DNA of 64,000 bases from NCBI GenBank assembly GCA_029240105.1, contig JARBTR010000011.1, positions 62,001-126,000 on the forward strand, in the 5' to 3' direction. Of the stretch, positions 8,971-17,889 are shown piece after piece (positions within the stretch are counted from its first letter, which is position 1; each line of letters begins with the position of its first letter). This DNA is from Caryophanales bacterium (lineage in GTDB: Bacteria; Bacillota; Bacilli; JARBTR01). The translations under genes and the position numbers were made by a program. Under the pieces are notes generated by a model, which saw only the letters and a program-made list of their open reading frames with translations, did not search any database and was not told the origin of the DNA.

Positions 8971-9591
8971 CTATATTTTCTCCACTTTGTACCGTAAGAC
9001 AGTTTTCAGTTTATCCGAAGCTGTCTTCCTTGGATCTGAAAGATAAATCTCACGATGCGTTTTACAACTTCTTTTATAACCCATTTCTTTACAATAGTTT
9101 TCCATCTTCTCAAAACTTGCAGGTTCATTGTCGTACGATCCCCTATGAAGAATCTGTATACTAAGTCCGTCCATAGACTTTACATACTTTACATTGTCCA
9201 ATTTCGGATTCTTTTTTTTCTTTAGTGTTTCTTCTAAAAAATACTCGTATAATTCATTTGAAAGAAAATCCGGCTGCCTAATCATCAACGTATACTTAAA
9301 ATTACTCTTATCTGTAACAGGCTTTGTTTTATCAATTAGATCCCAGACACCTTCAAGCGGGAACACCGTGTAATCATAATATCCCGTTGGCATTCTTGGC
9401 CCCTTATAGGACATTTTTACCGCATAACTTAATGAATAAAGAGCTTCTACACTTACCCCAAATTCCTCTCCGTTTGGATCTCCTTCGCCTTCAATCATAA
9501 AATATGCCGCTTCAGGCACGTCCACTATTTCTGGTTCTAATTTAGGTAAATATAGGGTTTTAAAATCCCTTTTATAATCTACTTTTTTCAT
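8971..9591 (-). CDS. GyrI-like small-molecule-binding domain protein
   Basis: The 206-aa protein consists of one GyrI-like (SHV-fold) domain without a DNA-binding part. Family signs are the opening KLEPEIVDVPEAAYFMIEGE, the central YDYTVFPLEGVW (about 95-106), and the C-terminal KSCKTHREIYLSDPRK-type ending (here RSCKTHREIYLSDP). Such stand-alone proteins bind or hydrolyse hydrophobic small molecules; the ligand here is unknown. The start is the ATG at 9591, six nt after GGGTG; the in-frame GTG at 9600 lies within that ribosome-binding site. msrA is 36 nt upstream on the same strand, so the two may be co-transcribed. Confidence 0.85.
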   Translation of the reverse strand: MKKVDYKRDFKTLYLPKLEPEIVDVPEAAYFMIEGEGDPNGEEFGVSVEALYSLSYAVKMSYKGPRMPTGYYDYTVFPLEGVWDLIDKTKPVTDKSNFKYTLMIRQPDFLSNELYEYFLEETLKKKKNPKLDNVKYVKSMDGLSIQILHRGSYDNEPASFEKMENYCKEMGYKRSCKTHREIYLSDPRKTASDKLKTVLRYKVEKI

Positions 9592-9627
9592 AAAAATCAC
9601 CCAACTTAGTTCACTATAAGTTATTTT

Positions 9628-10164
9628 TTATTTCACTGTGTCAAATGAAATATGGCAATATCCATCTGGGTTTTTTTCTAAATAATCTTGGTGATACTCT
9701 TCTGCTAAATAATACTTATGTAGTGGCTTTACTTCTGTAACAATTGGCTTTTCATACTTTAATTGCTCGGAAGCCATAACCTCTTCGATAACTTTAATAT
9801 CTTCATCATTCACAAAGTAAATGCCTGTTCGATATTGACTTCCGATATCTTCACCTTGTTTATTTAAACTTGTCGGCTCAATAATTTCAAAAAACTTTTC
9901 AAGAAGTTCTTTTAACGATATTTTTCCAGCATCGTACATTAGATGACAGGTTTCTGCATGACCTGTTTTTCCTGTGCAAACTTCTTTATACGTAGGATTT
10001 TCTTTGATACCATTCGCATAACCAACAGAGGTTTGTGCAACACCAAAAACCCGAGTCATGTATGCCTCAACCCCCCAGAAGCATCCCCCAGCAACGTAAA
10101 TATCCTTCAAATCTTTTTCTTCAAATGCAAGACCCACATTTGGGTTTGGTGGCATATAATTCAT
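9628..10164 (-). CDS. msrA: Peptide-methionine (S)-S-oxide reductase MsrA
   Basis: Repairs oxidised methionine (S-sulfoxide) in proteins. The catalytic motif GGCFWGVE is at about residues 26-33, with the nucleophilic Cys28. GYANG, TGHAET and QYRTGIYF follow in family order, and the C-terminal [13 protein letters not shown] contains a further Cys. The length, 178 aa, is normal for the stand-alone form, with no fused MsrB. A good ribosome-binding site (GAGGGTAAAAAG) precedes the ATG. The GyrI-like gene follows closely downstream. Confidence 0.95.
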   Translation of the reverse strand: MNYMPPNPNVGLAFEEKDLKDIYVAGGCFWGVEAYMTRVFGVAQTSVGYANGIKENPTYKEVCTGKTGHAETCHLMYDAGKISLKELLEKFFEIIEPTSLNKQGEDIGSQYRTGIYFVNDEDIKVIEEVMASEQLKYEKPIVTEVKPLHKYYLAEEYHQDYLEKNPDGYCHISFDTVK

Positions 10165-10225
10165 CTTTTTACCCTCTTTTTTAATGAAATATTCATTTTT
10201 ATAATCAGAAACGTTTAAACTTAAT

Positions 10226-11089
10226 CTATAATCTTTTTAAAATGATGACTGGCATGTGAGGTCGATTATTTAACCGAAACGGAAAGCTACTATTACCTAA
10301 CCCTCTGCTGACAAGCATACGAACATTATTTTTTAATTGATACAATCCAAACGTATACTTAGGTAACACTCCTTGGTCTGGTGAATATAACCCTCTCCAG
10401 AACGGGACCCTAAACTGACCTCCATGGGCGTGTCCACTTAGTACTAAGTGAGGTCGAATACTATTTTTGTCCGATTCAAAACTCTTATTTAAATTGGGTT
10501 TATGTGATAAAAGAATTCTAGGCATATCTTTTACTTCATTCAAATCTGTTCGGAACAAGTCTTCGTGAAAAGGAACATCGACATCTAGGCCAAGCAATGC
10601 AATTTTTTCATTATTCTTCTCGAAAATGACATGTTCATTTATTAGTAAACAAATACCACTACTTTTAACGAGATTTTTCCACTCCTCATATAACGGACTA
10701 GTATACTCATGATTACCTGTAATTGCATAAACTTCACTTATTTTTACGAGTTCACGACAAAATTCAACGGTACCATCCTCTACTAAATCCCTTCCTCTTC
10801 GATCTATCATATCACCAGTCATAACAATCAAATCTGGTTTTTGTTTCCTAATTAGTGCTAGTAAATTCCTAGTACTTGACGCGTTGTAAGGAAATTGCGT
10901 ATCTGAGACATGAACGATCTTGAATCCCTCAAAAGATTTAGGTAGATTGGGAAAGCCGATTTTATACTTTTCAACTTCAACCCATTCATTTTGAAGGTAT
11001 ATATAACCTGCTATAATTGCGCCGCAAATTACTCCAATTAGAATTAAATCCGTTGGGTTAGCCATATAGTTATTTATAATTAATTTCAT
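10226..11089 (-). CDS. Membrane-anchored metallophosphoesterase (YkuE-like)
   Basis: 287-aa calcineurin-type phosphoesterase with one N-terminal membrane segment (about residues 13-31). Metal-binding motifs appear in order: HVSDTQ (about 60-65), GDMIDRRG (about 96-103), GNHEY (about 125-129), SHKP, and SGHAHGGQ (about 218-225). This set matches the YkuE group, whose members act at the cell envelope, but the substrate is not shown by the sequence. The start ATG follows GGAGTTTT. The gene stands alone. Confidence 0.88.
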   Translation of the reverse strand: MKLIINNYMANPTDLILIGVICGAIIAGYIYLQNEWVEVEKYKIGFPNLPKSFEGFKIVHVSDTQFPYNASSTRNLLALIRKQKPDLIVMTGDMIDRRGRDLVEDGTVEFCRELVKISEVYAITGNHEYTSPLYEEWKNLVKSSGICLLINEHVIFEKNNEKIALLGLDVDVPFHEDLFRTDLNEVKDMPRILLSHKPNLNKSFESDKNSIRPHLVLSGHAHGGQFRVPFWRGLYSPDQGVLPKYTFGLYQLKNNVRMLVSRGLGNSSFPFRLNNRPHMPVIILKRL

Positions 11090-11317
11090 AAAACTCCTTT
11101 CTGAAAAGTTGTAATACCAATTTCATTAGCCAGATGTCCTTGTTTTTAAACAACTATTAATAACACAGTATAAATTAATTTGCCCAGTGCGTAAACTTCA
11201 ATAAACATTTGTTAAAGCATTACTGATAAATCAATTTCTTTTTGTTTTATTCATATATATCTATAGGAACTTGTTTTCCTTTATAAAAATAATGGGTGGG
11301 GTTTGTGATGGTAAAAT

Positions 11318-11734
11318 ATGTTTGCCAGAAACGCTATTTACCATGCCAAAAGACTTGGAATCCCTAAAGAAACCGTTTTATTTGCAAACATCGAGGATTT
11401 TTTTAATATTGATGCTAATTGGCTTATAGCATGGAAAAATACTATATACCCTTCCGGATATAGAGCTGGATTTTATGCAAATCCTGCAAATGGGGAATTT
11501 GGAAAAGCATACTGCGAAGCTGTAAATACAGATAAGCAAGTTGGAATCCAAACCATTATTTGGAGTTCTTGGCCAAGACCTGGTACAACCAAGCGTACGG
11601 CGGCACCTCAGTTCAATCCATCAAAGCCCAACTGCAGCTCCAATATTTGGGCGTGGCAATATGGACGCGATGCAAAGGAATGCGCTGTTGATACAAATTT
11701 AGCAGATACCCGATTACTAAAATATTTATATTAA
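11318..11734 (+). pseudogene. N-terminally truncated DUF1906 (glycoside-hydrolase-like) remnant
   Basis: The 138 codons match the C-terminal half of DUF1906/Rv2525c-like TIM-barrel proteins. They start within the helix ARNAIYHAKRLGIPKETV, continue through FANIEDFF, the YRAGFYANP strand and IIWSSWPRPG, and end in IWAWQYGRDA plus VDTNLA. The N-terminal half is absent. A stop codon lies two codons upstream in this frame, and the only well-placed start (ATG 11308 after GGGTGGGG) is in another frame and stops after 19 codons. The first half appears to have been lost by deletion. A hairpin terminator follows. Confidence 0.72.
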
Positions 11735-11757
11735 TTGTGTTGAAAGTGTTTAGGGTA

Positions 11758-11798
11758 CTAAGAACCTCTGATTGTGTTTTAACGGAGGTTCTTCCTAT
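11758..11798. terminator. Hairpin terminator
   Basis: AAGAACCTC / GAGGTTCTT stem with a 16-nt loop between the DUF1906 remnant and the converging VOC gene; the T-run is weak on both strands. Confidence 0.55.
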
Positions 11799-11811
11799 TA
11801 CTTGCGATATT

Positions 11812-12099
11812 TTAAGCTACAATTTCTATTTCATTTCCTTCTGGGTCAAAGATACAACTTTCATAGTAGCCATCACCTGTCATTCTAGGGCCACTTTTTA
11901 GTAAAAAACCATCCTTAATTAAATCTTCTGTTAACTCATCTACTTTTTCTTTGTTACCAACACGAAACGCCATATGTGTTAGGCCTAGAGCTTTTAGATT
12001 ATGATACATACTGTTCGATTTGGCACCAAAGTATTTTTCATAGAATTTTCTCATACCTTCTAGATCATTTGTATAAAGGGCTATATGTTCGAGTATCAT
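11812..12099 (-). CDS. VOC family (glyoxalase-like) protein
   Basis: Small 95-aa protein with a single glyoxalase/bleomycin-resistance (VOC) module pair: MILEHIALYTNDLEGMRKFY at the start, HMAFRV in the middle (metal-ligand His region) and SCIFDPEGNEIEIV at the end, where the Glu is the usual metal ligand. The start is the ATG at 12099, preceded by GGAGGATACT; an in-frame ATG at 12111 overlaps this site and is rejected. It is probably a metal-dependent lyase, isomerase or dioxygenase-like protein; the substrate is unknown. Confidence 0.88.
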   Translation of the reverse strand: MILEHIALYTNDLEGMRKFYEKYFGAKSNSMYHNLKALGLTHMAFRVGNKEKVDELTEDLIKDGFLLKSGPRMTGDGYYESCIFDPEGNEIEIVA

Positions 12100-12270
12100 A
12101 GTATCCTCCATTTGGTTTAAACTTTTCGAGATAATTGTAACTTATACTTATCCCGAGCGCTATTCTCAGACCAATACACCGATCACTAAATTTAATGTAT
12201 TAACATTGAAATGTAAAAAATAATATAAAAACTGATTCATTAAAAACTACATGATTATAAAGGACCTATT

Positions 12271-13452
12271 ATGACTTCTAAATTAATTTCCTATCGTATT
12301 CAATTATTTGTATTGTGTTTGTCTCTTGGCCTTTTTATATTTCAACTTGAACCTATTATGGCTGCACGAGGTATTTCTACCTCAACCATTTTAACTGTAT
12401 TTTCAGTCGTTCAAATACTCTCCATTTTTGCCACACTTTTTTGGGGAAAAATCGTTCACGGATCTAAAAAAGGATATATGGTTATACGTGTTGGAATTGT
12501 TATTCGAATAACTGTTATTGCGTTGATGTGTTTTCATGTTCAGAATACAATTTTTATTGCGCTTGCCATACTTTACAACACCGTCTCAGGAAGCCTGGAC
12601 ATTGCAAATGAAGCACAACTCATGAAATGGGTATCAGAAGAGAATCAAAATTTTGGTAGGATTCGTATGTTCGCTTCTCTAGGATTCTCAATTAGTGGCC
12701 TTGCCGCATCCTTCCTTCTAAAATTAACCAATTCTATTGATTCAATCATTGTATTTGCTTTAATTATCAATAGTTTCTTTTTAGCCATGTCTTTTTACCG
12801 GCCGATTAAAATCAAACCCACTCTAGAAGAAAAACATGTTGCTACTAAGCTTGATTCAAGCATTATATTACTAATGTTCCTAATCCTTATCTTACTTGCA
12901 CTTCCTAATAGTTTCGGGGTACTAATGAATCTTCATTATCGAGAACAACTTGGAACAACTTTAAGAACGGCAGTTTTCTTTTCGGGAATCTCTATTCTTT
13001 TTAGTGCAGGTGTATCCGAAGTTACTGCATTTTGGTATATTGATCGCATTATAGAAAAGATTGGTGCAAATAGAACCATCTTACTTGGTATGTTAGCAAG
13101 TGTTTGTCGTTGGGTTATTGCTGCTTTTTTTAATTCACCATGGGTATTTACTTTTTCATTCTTATTCCATGGGATAAACTTCGCTTTTATGTATATGGGT
13201 TTTATGAGCATTGTTAAAAAACGATTTGGAAATGAGTCAATTGGAAAAATCATGACAATCTACGCCGTAATTTCTTCACTAACCTCTGCTGCTATTACTC
13301 AAAGTTTCAAAATAGCCATGAGATTTTCAAATACATTCATGATTTTAAAAGCATTCATATTTATTAGCATTACTATGTGCTTGGCATTTTATTTGTTTTT
13401 TTGGAAGGATCCTAGGTACGCAGAAAGCAATTTTGAAAAAATTGAACAATAA
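12271..13452 (+). CDS. MFS transporter (MFS_1-like, LacY/NupG-related)
   Basis: 393-aa integral membrane protein with about 12 hydrophobic segments. The N-terminal half ends at about residue 175, a polar stretch (KIKPTLEEKHVATKLD) forms the central loop, and the second half follows. The first cytoplasmic loop has WGKIVHGSKKGYM, the usual basic MFS loop. The likely role is proton-coupled import or export of a small solute; the substrate cannot be told. The start follows AAGGACCTATT. It stands alone. Confidence 0.85.
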   Translation: MTSKLISYRIQLFVLCLSLGLFIFQLEPIMAARGISTSTILTVFSVVQILSIFATLFWGKIVHGSKKGYMVIRVGIVIRITVIALMCFHVQNTIFIALAILYNTVSGSLDIANEAQLMKWVSEENQNFGRIRMFASLGFSISGLAASFLLKLTNSIDSIIVFALIINSFFLAMSFYRPIKIKPTLEEKHVATKLDSSIILLMFLILILLALPNSFGVLMNLHYREQLGTTLRTAVFFSGISILFSAGVSEVTAFWYIDRIIEKIGANRTILLGMLASVCRWVIAAFFNSPWVFTFSFLFHGINFAFMYMGFMSIVKKRFGNESIGKIMTIYAVISSLTSAAITQSFKIAMRFSNTFMILKAFIFISITMCLAFYLFFWKDPRYAESNFEKIEQ

Positions 13453-13675
13453 ACCTCTTTATAATATAGAAGAAGTAATTGTTTAGAGCGCCTCAAAAGT
13501 TAGATTTTTACCATTTAGGACGCTCTATGTAACAGCAATTTTGCACGGAGTATTTTTTTACGCAATCTCCGATGAAAACAAACATGCTATGAAATCTAAT
13601 TTCATATTTACTAAATCATTAGAGCGAAAAAAGTGACTTGTTAAATTGCCCTAAACTTCAAACGTATTCTTTTTA

Positions 13676-14791
13676 TTACTTCACATTTAATACCTTTTTT
13701 GGTTTTTTTAAAGTCATTCCTTTTCGTTTCTTAATTGCCTTAATAAAGTGATACAATTTTCCGTTTAGATAAAAAAAGAGTGATGTTATCCCTGCTTGTT
13801 TCACAATTTGGCTAGCAATTTCTTTTAAACCGTCTTGTTGTTGAACTTTTCCATCAGAAAGATATACTCCTACTAACCCTTGGTAGATCATTCTGTGGAA
13901 TTTTTCATTTGGGATACCTACTACTTGATCATCTGCTTTTGTAATAAAATGAAAAAACCTCTCTAGCATGTATCTTTCATTTTTGTAGTAACTACAAAAA
14001 TTGAGGTCTCCACCGATTCTATCCTCTTCTTGGTCTATAAAATAATCCAGTAAAATATGTAGCCCCTGTACATATGGGAAATAACCATTAAGTACTTTCT
14101 CGACATTTTCTTCAGAAAACTTTTCACAAAATGCATACGCAACAAGACAGAATATTCCTAAAGTAGAGCCTGCACATGCTGAAAATTCATACCAATGCAT
14201 TTTTGGAATATTCGATGCGTGCACTTTAAACCATTCCGTTAATCTATTTTCTCTTTCTTCTATAAGAACATGTTTGTGGACTTGTAGGTCACAATAAAAA
14301 TCAGCTAATTTTAATATTGATTTATGAATACTCTTATAATGTCTTGTCTTTCCAAGACTTTCTTGACAAGTGGCCACAAGGGCAGCTAAATAGCCACCAT
14401 CGTCTTGGTCAGGTCTATATTTGTAGTAATTATATTCCCCTTTCGTGTTAGAAAGGGCATGATTCATCGATAAATGTAGAGAGGTGAAATCTTCAGGATC
14501 CAGGGATGTACTACGATCACATAGGTTATCTAAATAGTCGCTTATTGTTTGATATGCAACTATAAATCGAATACACTCTACCCAATTTTTTAATGCCAGA
14601 AGGGCTAGGATACTTCCTCCTTCACAGTGAAACCCTTTCATTTCAATGCTCATTAAGGCTTGTTTACGGAGTTCTTCATTTGGTATTTGGTTGGCACGTT
14701 TTCTCCACTCAGCCAATTCCCGATTTACTTGTGGAATTACTTTATAATACACCTTTGCCATCAAAGAAATTGAATTTTTGGGGATTCGCAA
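13676..14791 (-). CDS. ytpB: Tetraprenyl-beta-curcumene synthase-like protein (YtpB family, DUF2600)
   Basis: 371-aa all-helical large terpene synthase of the YtpB family, which in B. subtilis cyclises tetraprenyl diphosphate (C35) to tetraprenyl-beta-curcumene. The acidic metal-binding motif is seen as DYLDNLCDRS (about residues 85-94), and a second acidic cluster DYFIDQEEDR lies at about 248-257. The gene uses a TTG start at 14791 placed after GGAGGTAATAGAA. No partner terpene cyclase (sqhC) is near, but a flavoprotein of reductase type and a 38-aa protein lie just upstream on the same strand. Function by family; product not proven. Confidence 0.87.
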   Translation of the reverse strand: MRIPKNSISLMAKVYYKVIPQVNRELAEWRKRANQIPNEELRKQALMSIEMKGFHCEGGSILALLALKNWVECIRFIVAYQTISDYLDNLCDRSTSLDPEDFTSLHLSMNHALSNTKGEYNYYKYRPDQDDGGYLAALVATCQESLGKTRHYKSIHKSILKLADFYCDLQVHKHVLIEERENRLTEWFKVHASNIPKMHWYEFSACAGSTLGIFCLVAYAFCEKFSEENVEKVLNGYFPYVQGLHILLDYFIDQEEDRIGGDLNFCSYYKNERYMLERFFHFITKADDQVVGIPNEKFHRMIYQGLVGVYLSDGKVQQQDGLKEIASQIVKQAGITSLFFYLNGKLYHFIKAIKKRKGMTLKKPKKVLNVK

Positions 14792-14883
14792 TTCTATTAC
14801 CTCCTTCCGAGACTACAATTTCTCGTTACATACTTCATGAATAAACGAAAGATGGTACATTCAGAAAGGTATTTTTAAAAATA

Positions 14884-14917
14884 AAATAAGAGACATTCTT
14901 TTTTTGATGTCTCCCTA
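14884..14917 (-). terminator. Terminator of the 38-aa protein gene
   Basis: GGAGACATC... / ...GAATGTCTC hairpin on the minus strand followed by TTATTTTATTTT. Confidence 0.6.
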
Positions 14918-14937
14918 AATTTAAATTCGTTAATTAG

Positions 14938-15054
14938 TTATCCTTTATTATGCTTTTCATGAAGTTCCTTTAAGGATTCTACTTTACCGTGTGGTTTTTG
15001 TTCTTGTTTTCTATTCAACCATTCACGTTCTCTTTCACTTTTTGCTTTTGACAC
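14938..15054 (-). CDS. Small charged protein, 38 aa
   Basis: An open frame of 38 codons starts at GTG 15054, eight nt after GGGAG, and is followed by a hairpin terminator. The product is highly charged, begins MSKAKSEREREWLNRKQEQ and ends KELHEKHNKG, with no hydrophobic segment. It looks like one of the short sporulation- or stress-type hydrophilic proteins common in Bacillaceae, but I cannot name the family. Support comes from the good ribosome-binding site, the codon use and the terminator. Confidence 0.62.
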   Translation of the reverse strand: MSKAKSEREREWLNRKQEQKPHGKVESLKELHEKHNKG

Positions 15055-15299
15055 AGTACAAACTCCCTTCAAAAATACTTATGCATTTATTTTAAACAGC
15101 TTTATTTTTTTTATTCGGCGTTTGTAATATGAATGGAAGCAATAAAACTTAAAAATATACAATTCTTTACTTTTTATTTTAAATATTATTCCTTTATTTA
15201 CAATTTTTAATATAAAATTAAATAATAGATTTTGACTTTATGGTTTAACTCATCATTTATAATCTAGAATTTTTTATTTTTCAAAGCTACTTGTTTACT

Positions 15300-15333
15300 A
15301 AAAAGAATGGAACCTCCTATTCCATTCTTTTTT
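15300..15333 (-). terminator. Terminator of the flavoprotein gene
   Basis: AAAGAATGGAA / TTCCATTCTTT stem, 28 nt past the stop codon of the gene at 15361, with a T-run on both strands. Confidence 0.75.
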
Positions 15334-15360
15334 CAACAATTTAAGAACTATTGTACTATT

Positions 15361-16467
15361 TTATTTTTTAAAACTGTTCCATAACTTCATAATTGGGACC
15401 AACCCCTCCATAAAATCTAATTGTCTTTTATTACTGAACAATTGATTGATTACGTTATCTAGGTATTTGTTGTCTAAATTCTTAATAATTACATCAATCT
15501 CATTATCACTTAGATTTTCTAAAAACCTTCTGAAAACAAGAGCGTGATTATAATTTTCAAACAAAGGTTTTGTTAACTCCTCATATTTACCCAAGCCGCA
15601 AATGTCATACGCTGCGTAAACACCAGTTAATATTGCTGCAATCTGCCCAAATCCAAGACCTGGAGACATTGAACCAAAACAATTCCCAACAAAATAAGTA
15701 TTTTCAATAATTGGCTTATTGCAAATTCCCATCATATATCTTGTAATTTCAAATGAATCCGTCACAACAAGATTTTGGTCTAATTTTTTACATGCCATTT
15801 TATAGAAGGTATCCCACATCTCATTTATATCTAGCTTAATATTACTCGGATAATCAGGGTATGCGATAACCAAATTAGCCTCTTTTTCTGAGAAGGGGAT
15901 TAACCAGGCATATCCTTTTGGTATTACTTTATAATTAATCCATACATGAGTAATACTCGTTAAAAAATCCCCTGTTACTGTTTTTCCTTTTATTGTACAT
16001 GTAAGATCTGATTTGTAGTTGCCAAGTTTGGATGCGTATTCTCCGTCTCCCGTTGCCAATACCACACGGTCAAACTCTTTGCACAGTTGCTCATATTCAT
16101 GTGTTGAATTGAAAATGATCTTAGAAGTTACCTGTTTTTCTAATTGGCACTCATACGAGTTCTCATGCCTTCCCCTAATATTGATATATCCTATATTTCC
16201 ATCAATACTACCGACTTCATTTTCAGAATGAACAACCAATTTATTAACTGTATCGATAGGAGTTAATAAAATATCAAATTTCTCTTTCAAGTATTTTAGT
16301 TCATCCTTAATTGGCCTATTTAAAAAACTAAAGGTAGCTTCTCCATTAACAAATCTATCTCCGACTCGGTTCCTATTTTCAAAAATGGTAGGCTTTATAC
16401 CATGTTTTTCTAATGTAATAGCACACGAAAGACCTGATAATCCTGATCCCATTATTGCAATATTCAT
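15361..16467 (-). CDS. FAD-dependent oxidoreductase (geranylgeranyl-reductase-like)
   Basis: 368-aa flavoprotein. The N-terminal dinucleotide motif is GSGLSGLSCA (residues 7-16), followed by an Arg in the NRVGDR segment. A central strand RVVLATGDG (about 135-143) and a C-terminal VGNCFGSMSPGLGFGQIAA (about 260-278) give the FAD-contacting GD-like and helix motifs typical of PHBH-fold and geranylgeranyl-reductase-like enzymes. The substrate is unknown. It sits upstream of a small protein gene and a YtpB-type terpene synthase on the same strand, which invites (but does not prove) a role in isoprenoid modification. It has its own terminator. Confidence 0.8.
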   Translation of the reverse strand: MNIAIMGSGLSGLSCAITLEKHGIKPTIFENRNRVGDRFVNGEATFSFLNRPIKDELKYLKEKFDILLTPIDTVNKLVVHSENEVGSIDGNIGYINIRGRHENSYECQLEKQVTSKIIFNSTHEYEQLCKEFDRVVLATGDGEYASKLGNYKSDLTCTIKGKTVTGDFLTSITHVWINYKVIPKGYAWLIPFSEKEANLVIAYPDYPSNIKLDINEMWDTFYKMACKKLDQNLVVTDSFEITRYMMGICNKPIIENTYFVGNCFGSMSPGLGFGQIAAILTGVYAAYDICGLGKYEELTKPLFENYNHALVFRRFLENLSDNEIDVIIKNLDNKYLDNVINQLFSNKRQLDFMEGLVPIMKLWNSFKK

Positions 16468-16741
16468 TTTTGTGACACTTCTCTTTCATTAAATTTTGAC
16501 AGATCAACTAATTATTTTTATTTATAATAGGATTCCAATTTTAAAATAAAATATTTCTTTATTTTCAAGCTACAAGTCTTTTTTTCATTATTTTTACTTT
16601 ATTTCATAGTTAGGCTTTTACTAATTATTCATTGATACGGTTGAAATATTCATTGATTTATCAAACATCCAATGAATCGCTCTTAAAGAAAAATACTATC
16701 TAAAAAATTACAGCAACTTTTAAATCCTTTCTGTACAACAA

Positions 16742-16784
16742 AAGAACCACAACTAAAATATTTTAGTTGCGGTTCCCTTTTTTT
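16742..16784 (+). terminator. Orphan hairpin with T-run
   Basis: GAACCACAACTAAAA pairs with TTTTAGTTGCGGTTC over 15 bp, followed by CCCTTTTTTT on the plus strand. No gene ends nearby, so it may be left over from a deleted gene. Confidence 0.6.
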
Positions 16785-16874
16785 ATTATTAAGAATTTCC
16801 CTTTTAGATCTCAAATATAATGTTTCATTACTAATTACTCTACTCTTTTTACTTATAAAGATATTCAATTATCA

Positions 16875-16895
16875 CTACTTGTGAAAGGGTTCACC
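16875..16895 (-). repeat. rlmH-end-like repeat E (putative att scar)
   Basis: On the minus strand the sequence reads GGT GAA CCC TTT CAC AAG TAG, i.e. GEPFHK-stop, against GEPYHK-stop at the true rlmH end. About 15 of 20 bases match. Two weaker look-alikes are at 16926-16943 and 16629-16648. Confidence 0.45.
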
Positions 16896-17143
16896 GTACC
16901 TATTCAAATGTAGATAAAAATTCGCCTATTTTCGATACGGTCCGATACGGTATCTCTATTGTAATTACTTCTATTCCCCTTCAATAACTCTAGAAGTCTC
17001 TACTAAATGAAATTTAGGATACCATACATTAGACTTTAAGTAGTTTCCGAGGCAAATATCTAGTTCACTTACTACTTTTTTTCGTTAAGCTATAAATTGA
17101 TTATTAACAGTTAATTGGTACTAAAGCATACATAATCTTATCA

Positions 17144-17872
17144 TTAATTATAAATTGGAGGAAGTTGAGCTTGATCTTCCATATAATTCTTAAGCGATAC
17201 ATGCAATATTTTCGCACTACTAATCGAAGCATAGAATACTTCTCTCTTATCTTTAATCCCAAGACTCGTTAATTGTTGATTTAACCATTCTTCTGTAAGA
17301 CTTAATTTTGATAATACTATTTTGTTAACTATACCTTCCATTATTATTGGATACGATATTGAATTTGAACCTTTTTTTATATTTAAATCCTCTATAGTTA
17401 CTTCAGACTTATTTGGCTTTTTTAATACTGAAATATTTCCATTTGACTCTACAATTCCTAGATGCACATCATTAATATCAAAAATATCTTTTTCCCTAAG
17501 CATTTGAAGAACATTATCAATTGAATATCTGATTCTTTTGAGATTCTTAACTATGAATTTACCTTGCTGTATAACTATAGTAGGCTCAAAAGTAATAATA
17601 TGTCCAAACTTTCTATATTTTATCTTAAGCTTTGAAACTATAATATGAAAGATTCCAATTAGTACAATTGCTACCGCCGTATGTATATGTTTAATTTCCG
17701 GATCTGCAATGTCAGCACCAACTACCGCACCTAGCACGATAATAACAAGGAAATCAAAAACTGGAAGTTCTGCTATGGACCGTTTTCCCATGATTAAAAT
17801 AACAACAAGCATAAGTGGTAAAATTGTTATTATTCTGCCGACAAGCACAAAAAGTTCCTTAACTAATTCCAT
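17144..17872 (-). CDS. DUF421 membrane protein (YetF-like), copy 2
   Basis: 242-aa protein with three N-terminal hydrophobic segments (about 7-30, 38-56, 62-80; MGKRSIAELPVFDFLVII is the family signature) and a cytosolic C-terminal domain with DNVLQMLREKDIFDI (about 119-133) and DVHLGIVESNG. Family members are spore- or membrane-associated proteins of uncertain function. It is a close paralogue of the gene 17 nt upstream, equal in length, so the pair arose by tandem duplication and is probably co-transcribed. No terminator is obvious downstream. Confidence 0.85.
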   Translation of the reverse strand: MELVKELFVLVGRIITILPLMLVVILIMGKRSIAELPVFDFLVIIVLGAVVGADIADPEIKHIHTAVAIVLIGIFHIIVSKLKIKYRKFGHIITFEPTIVIQQGKFIVKNLKRIRYSIDNVLQMLREKDIFDINDVHLGIVESNGNISVLKKPNKSEVTIEDLNIKKGSNSISYPIIMEGIVNKIVLSKLSLTEEWLNQQLTSLGIKDKREVFYASISSAKILHVSLKNYMEDQAQLPPIYN

Positions 17873-17889
17873 AAAATAGCAGCCTCTTC

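Larger units (their letters stand above)
16468..17143. other. Gene-free region with att-like sequence and orphan hairpin
   Basis: About 680 nt without a credible gene. It contains an isolated strong hairpin (16744-16775), one good and two weaker copies of the rlmH-end-like sequence described under repeats, and otherwise AT-rich DNA. A 61-codon frame (16683-16868, minus) runs through the hairpin and has no ribosome-binding site; I do not accept it. Confidence 0.55.

Noticed and set aside
16683-16868. 61-codon minus-strand frame
   Set aside because: It runs through a strong hairpin, has no ribosome-binding site and no recognisable sequence character.
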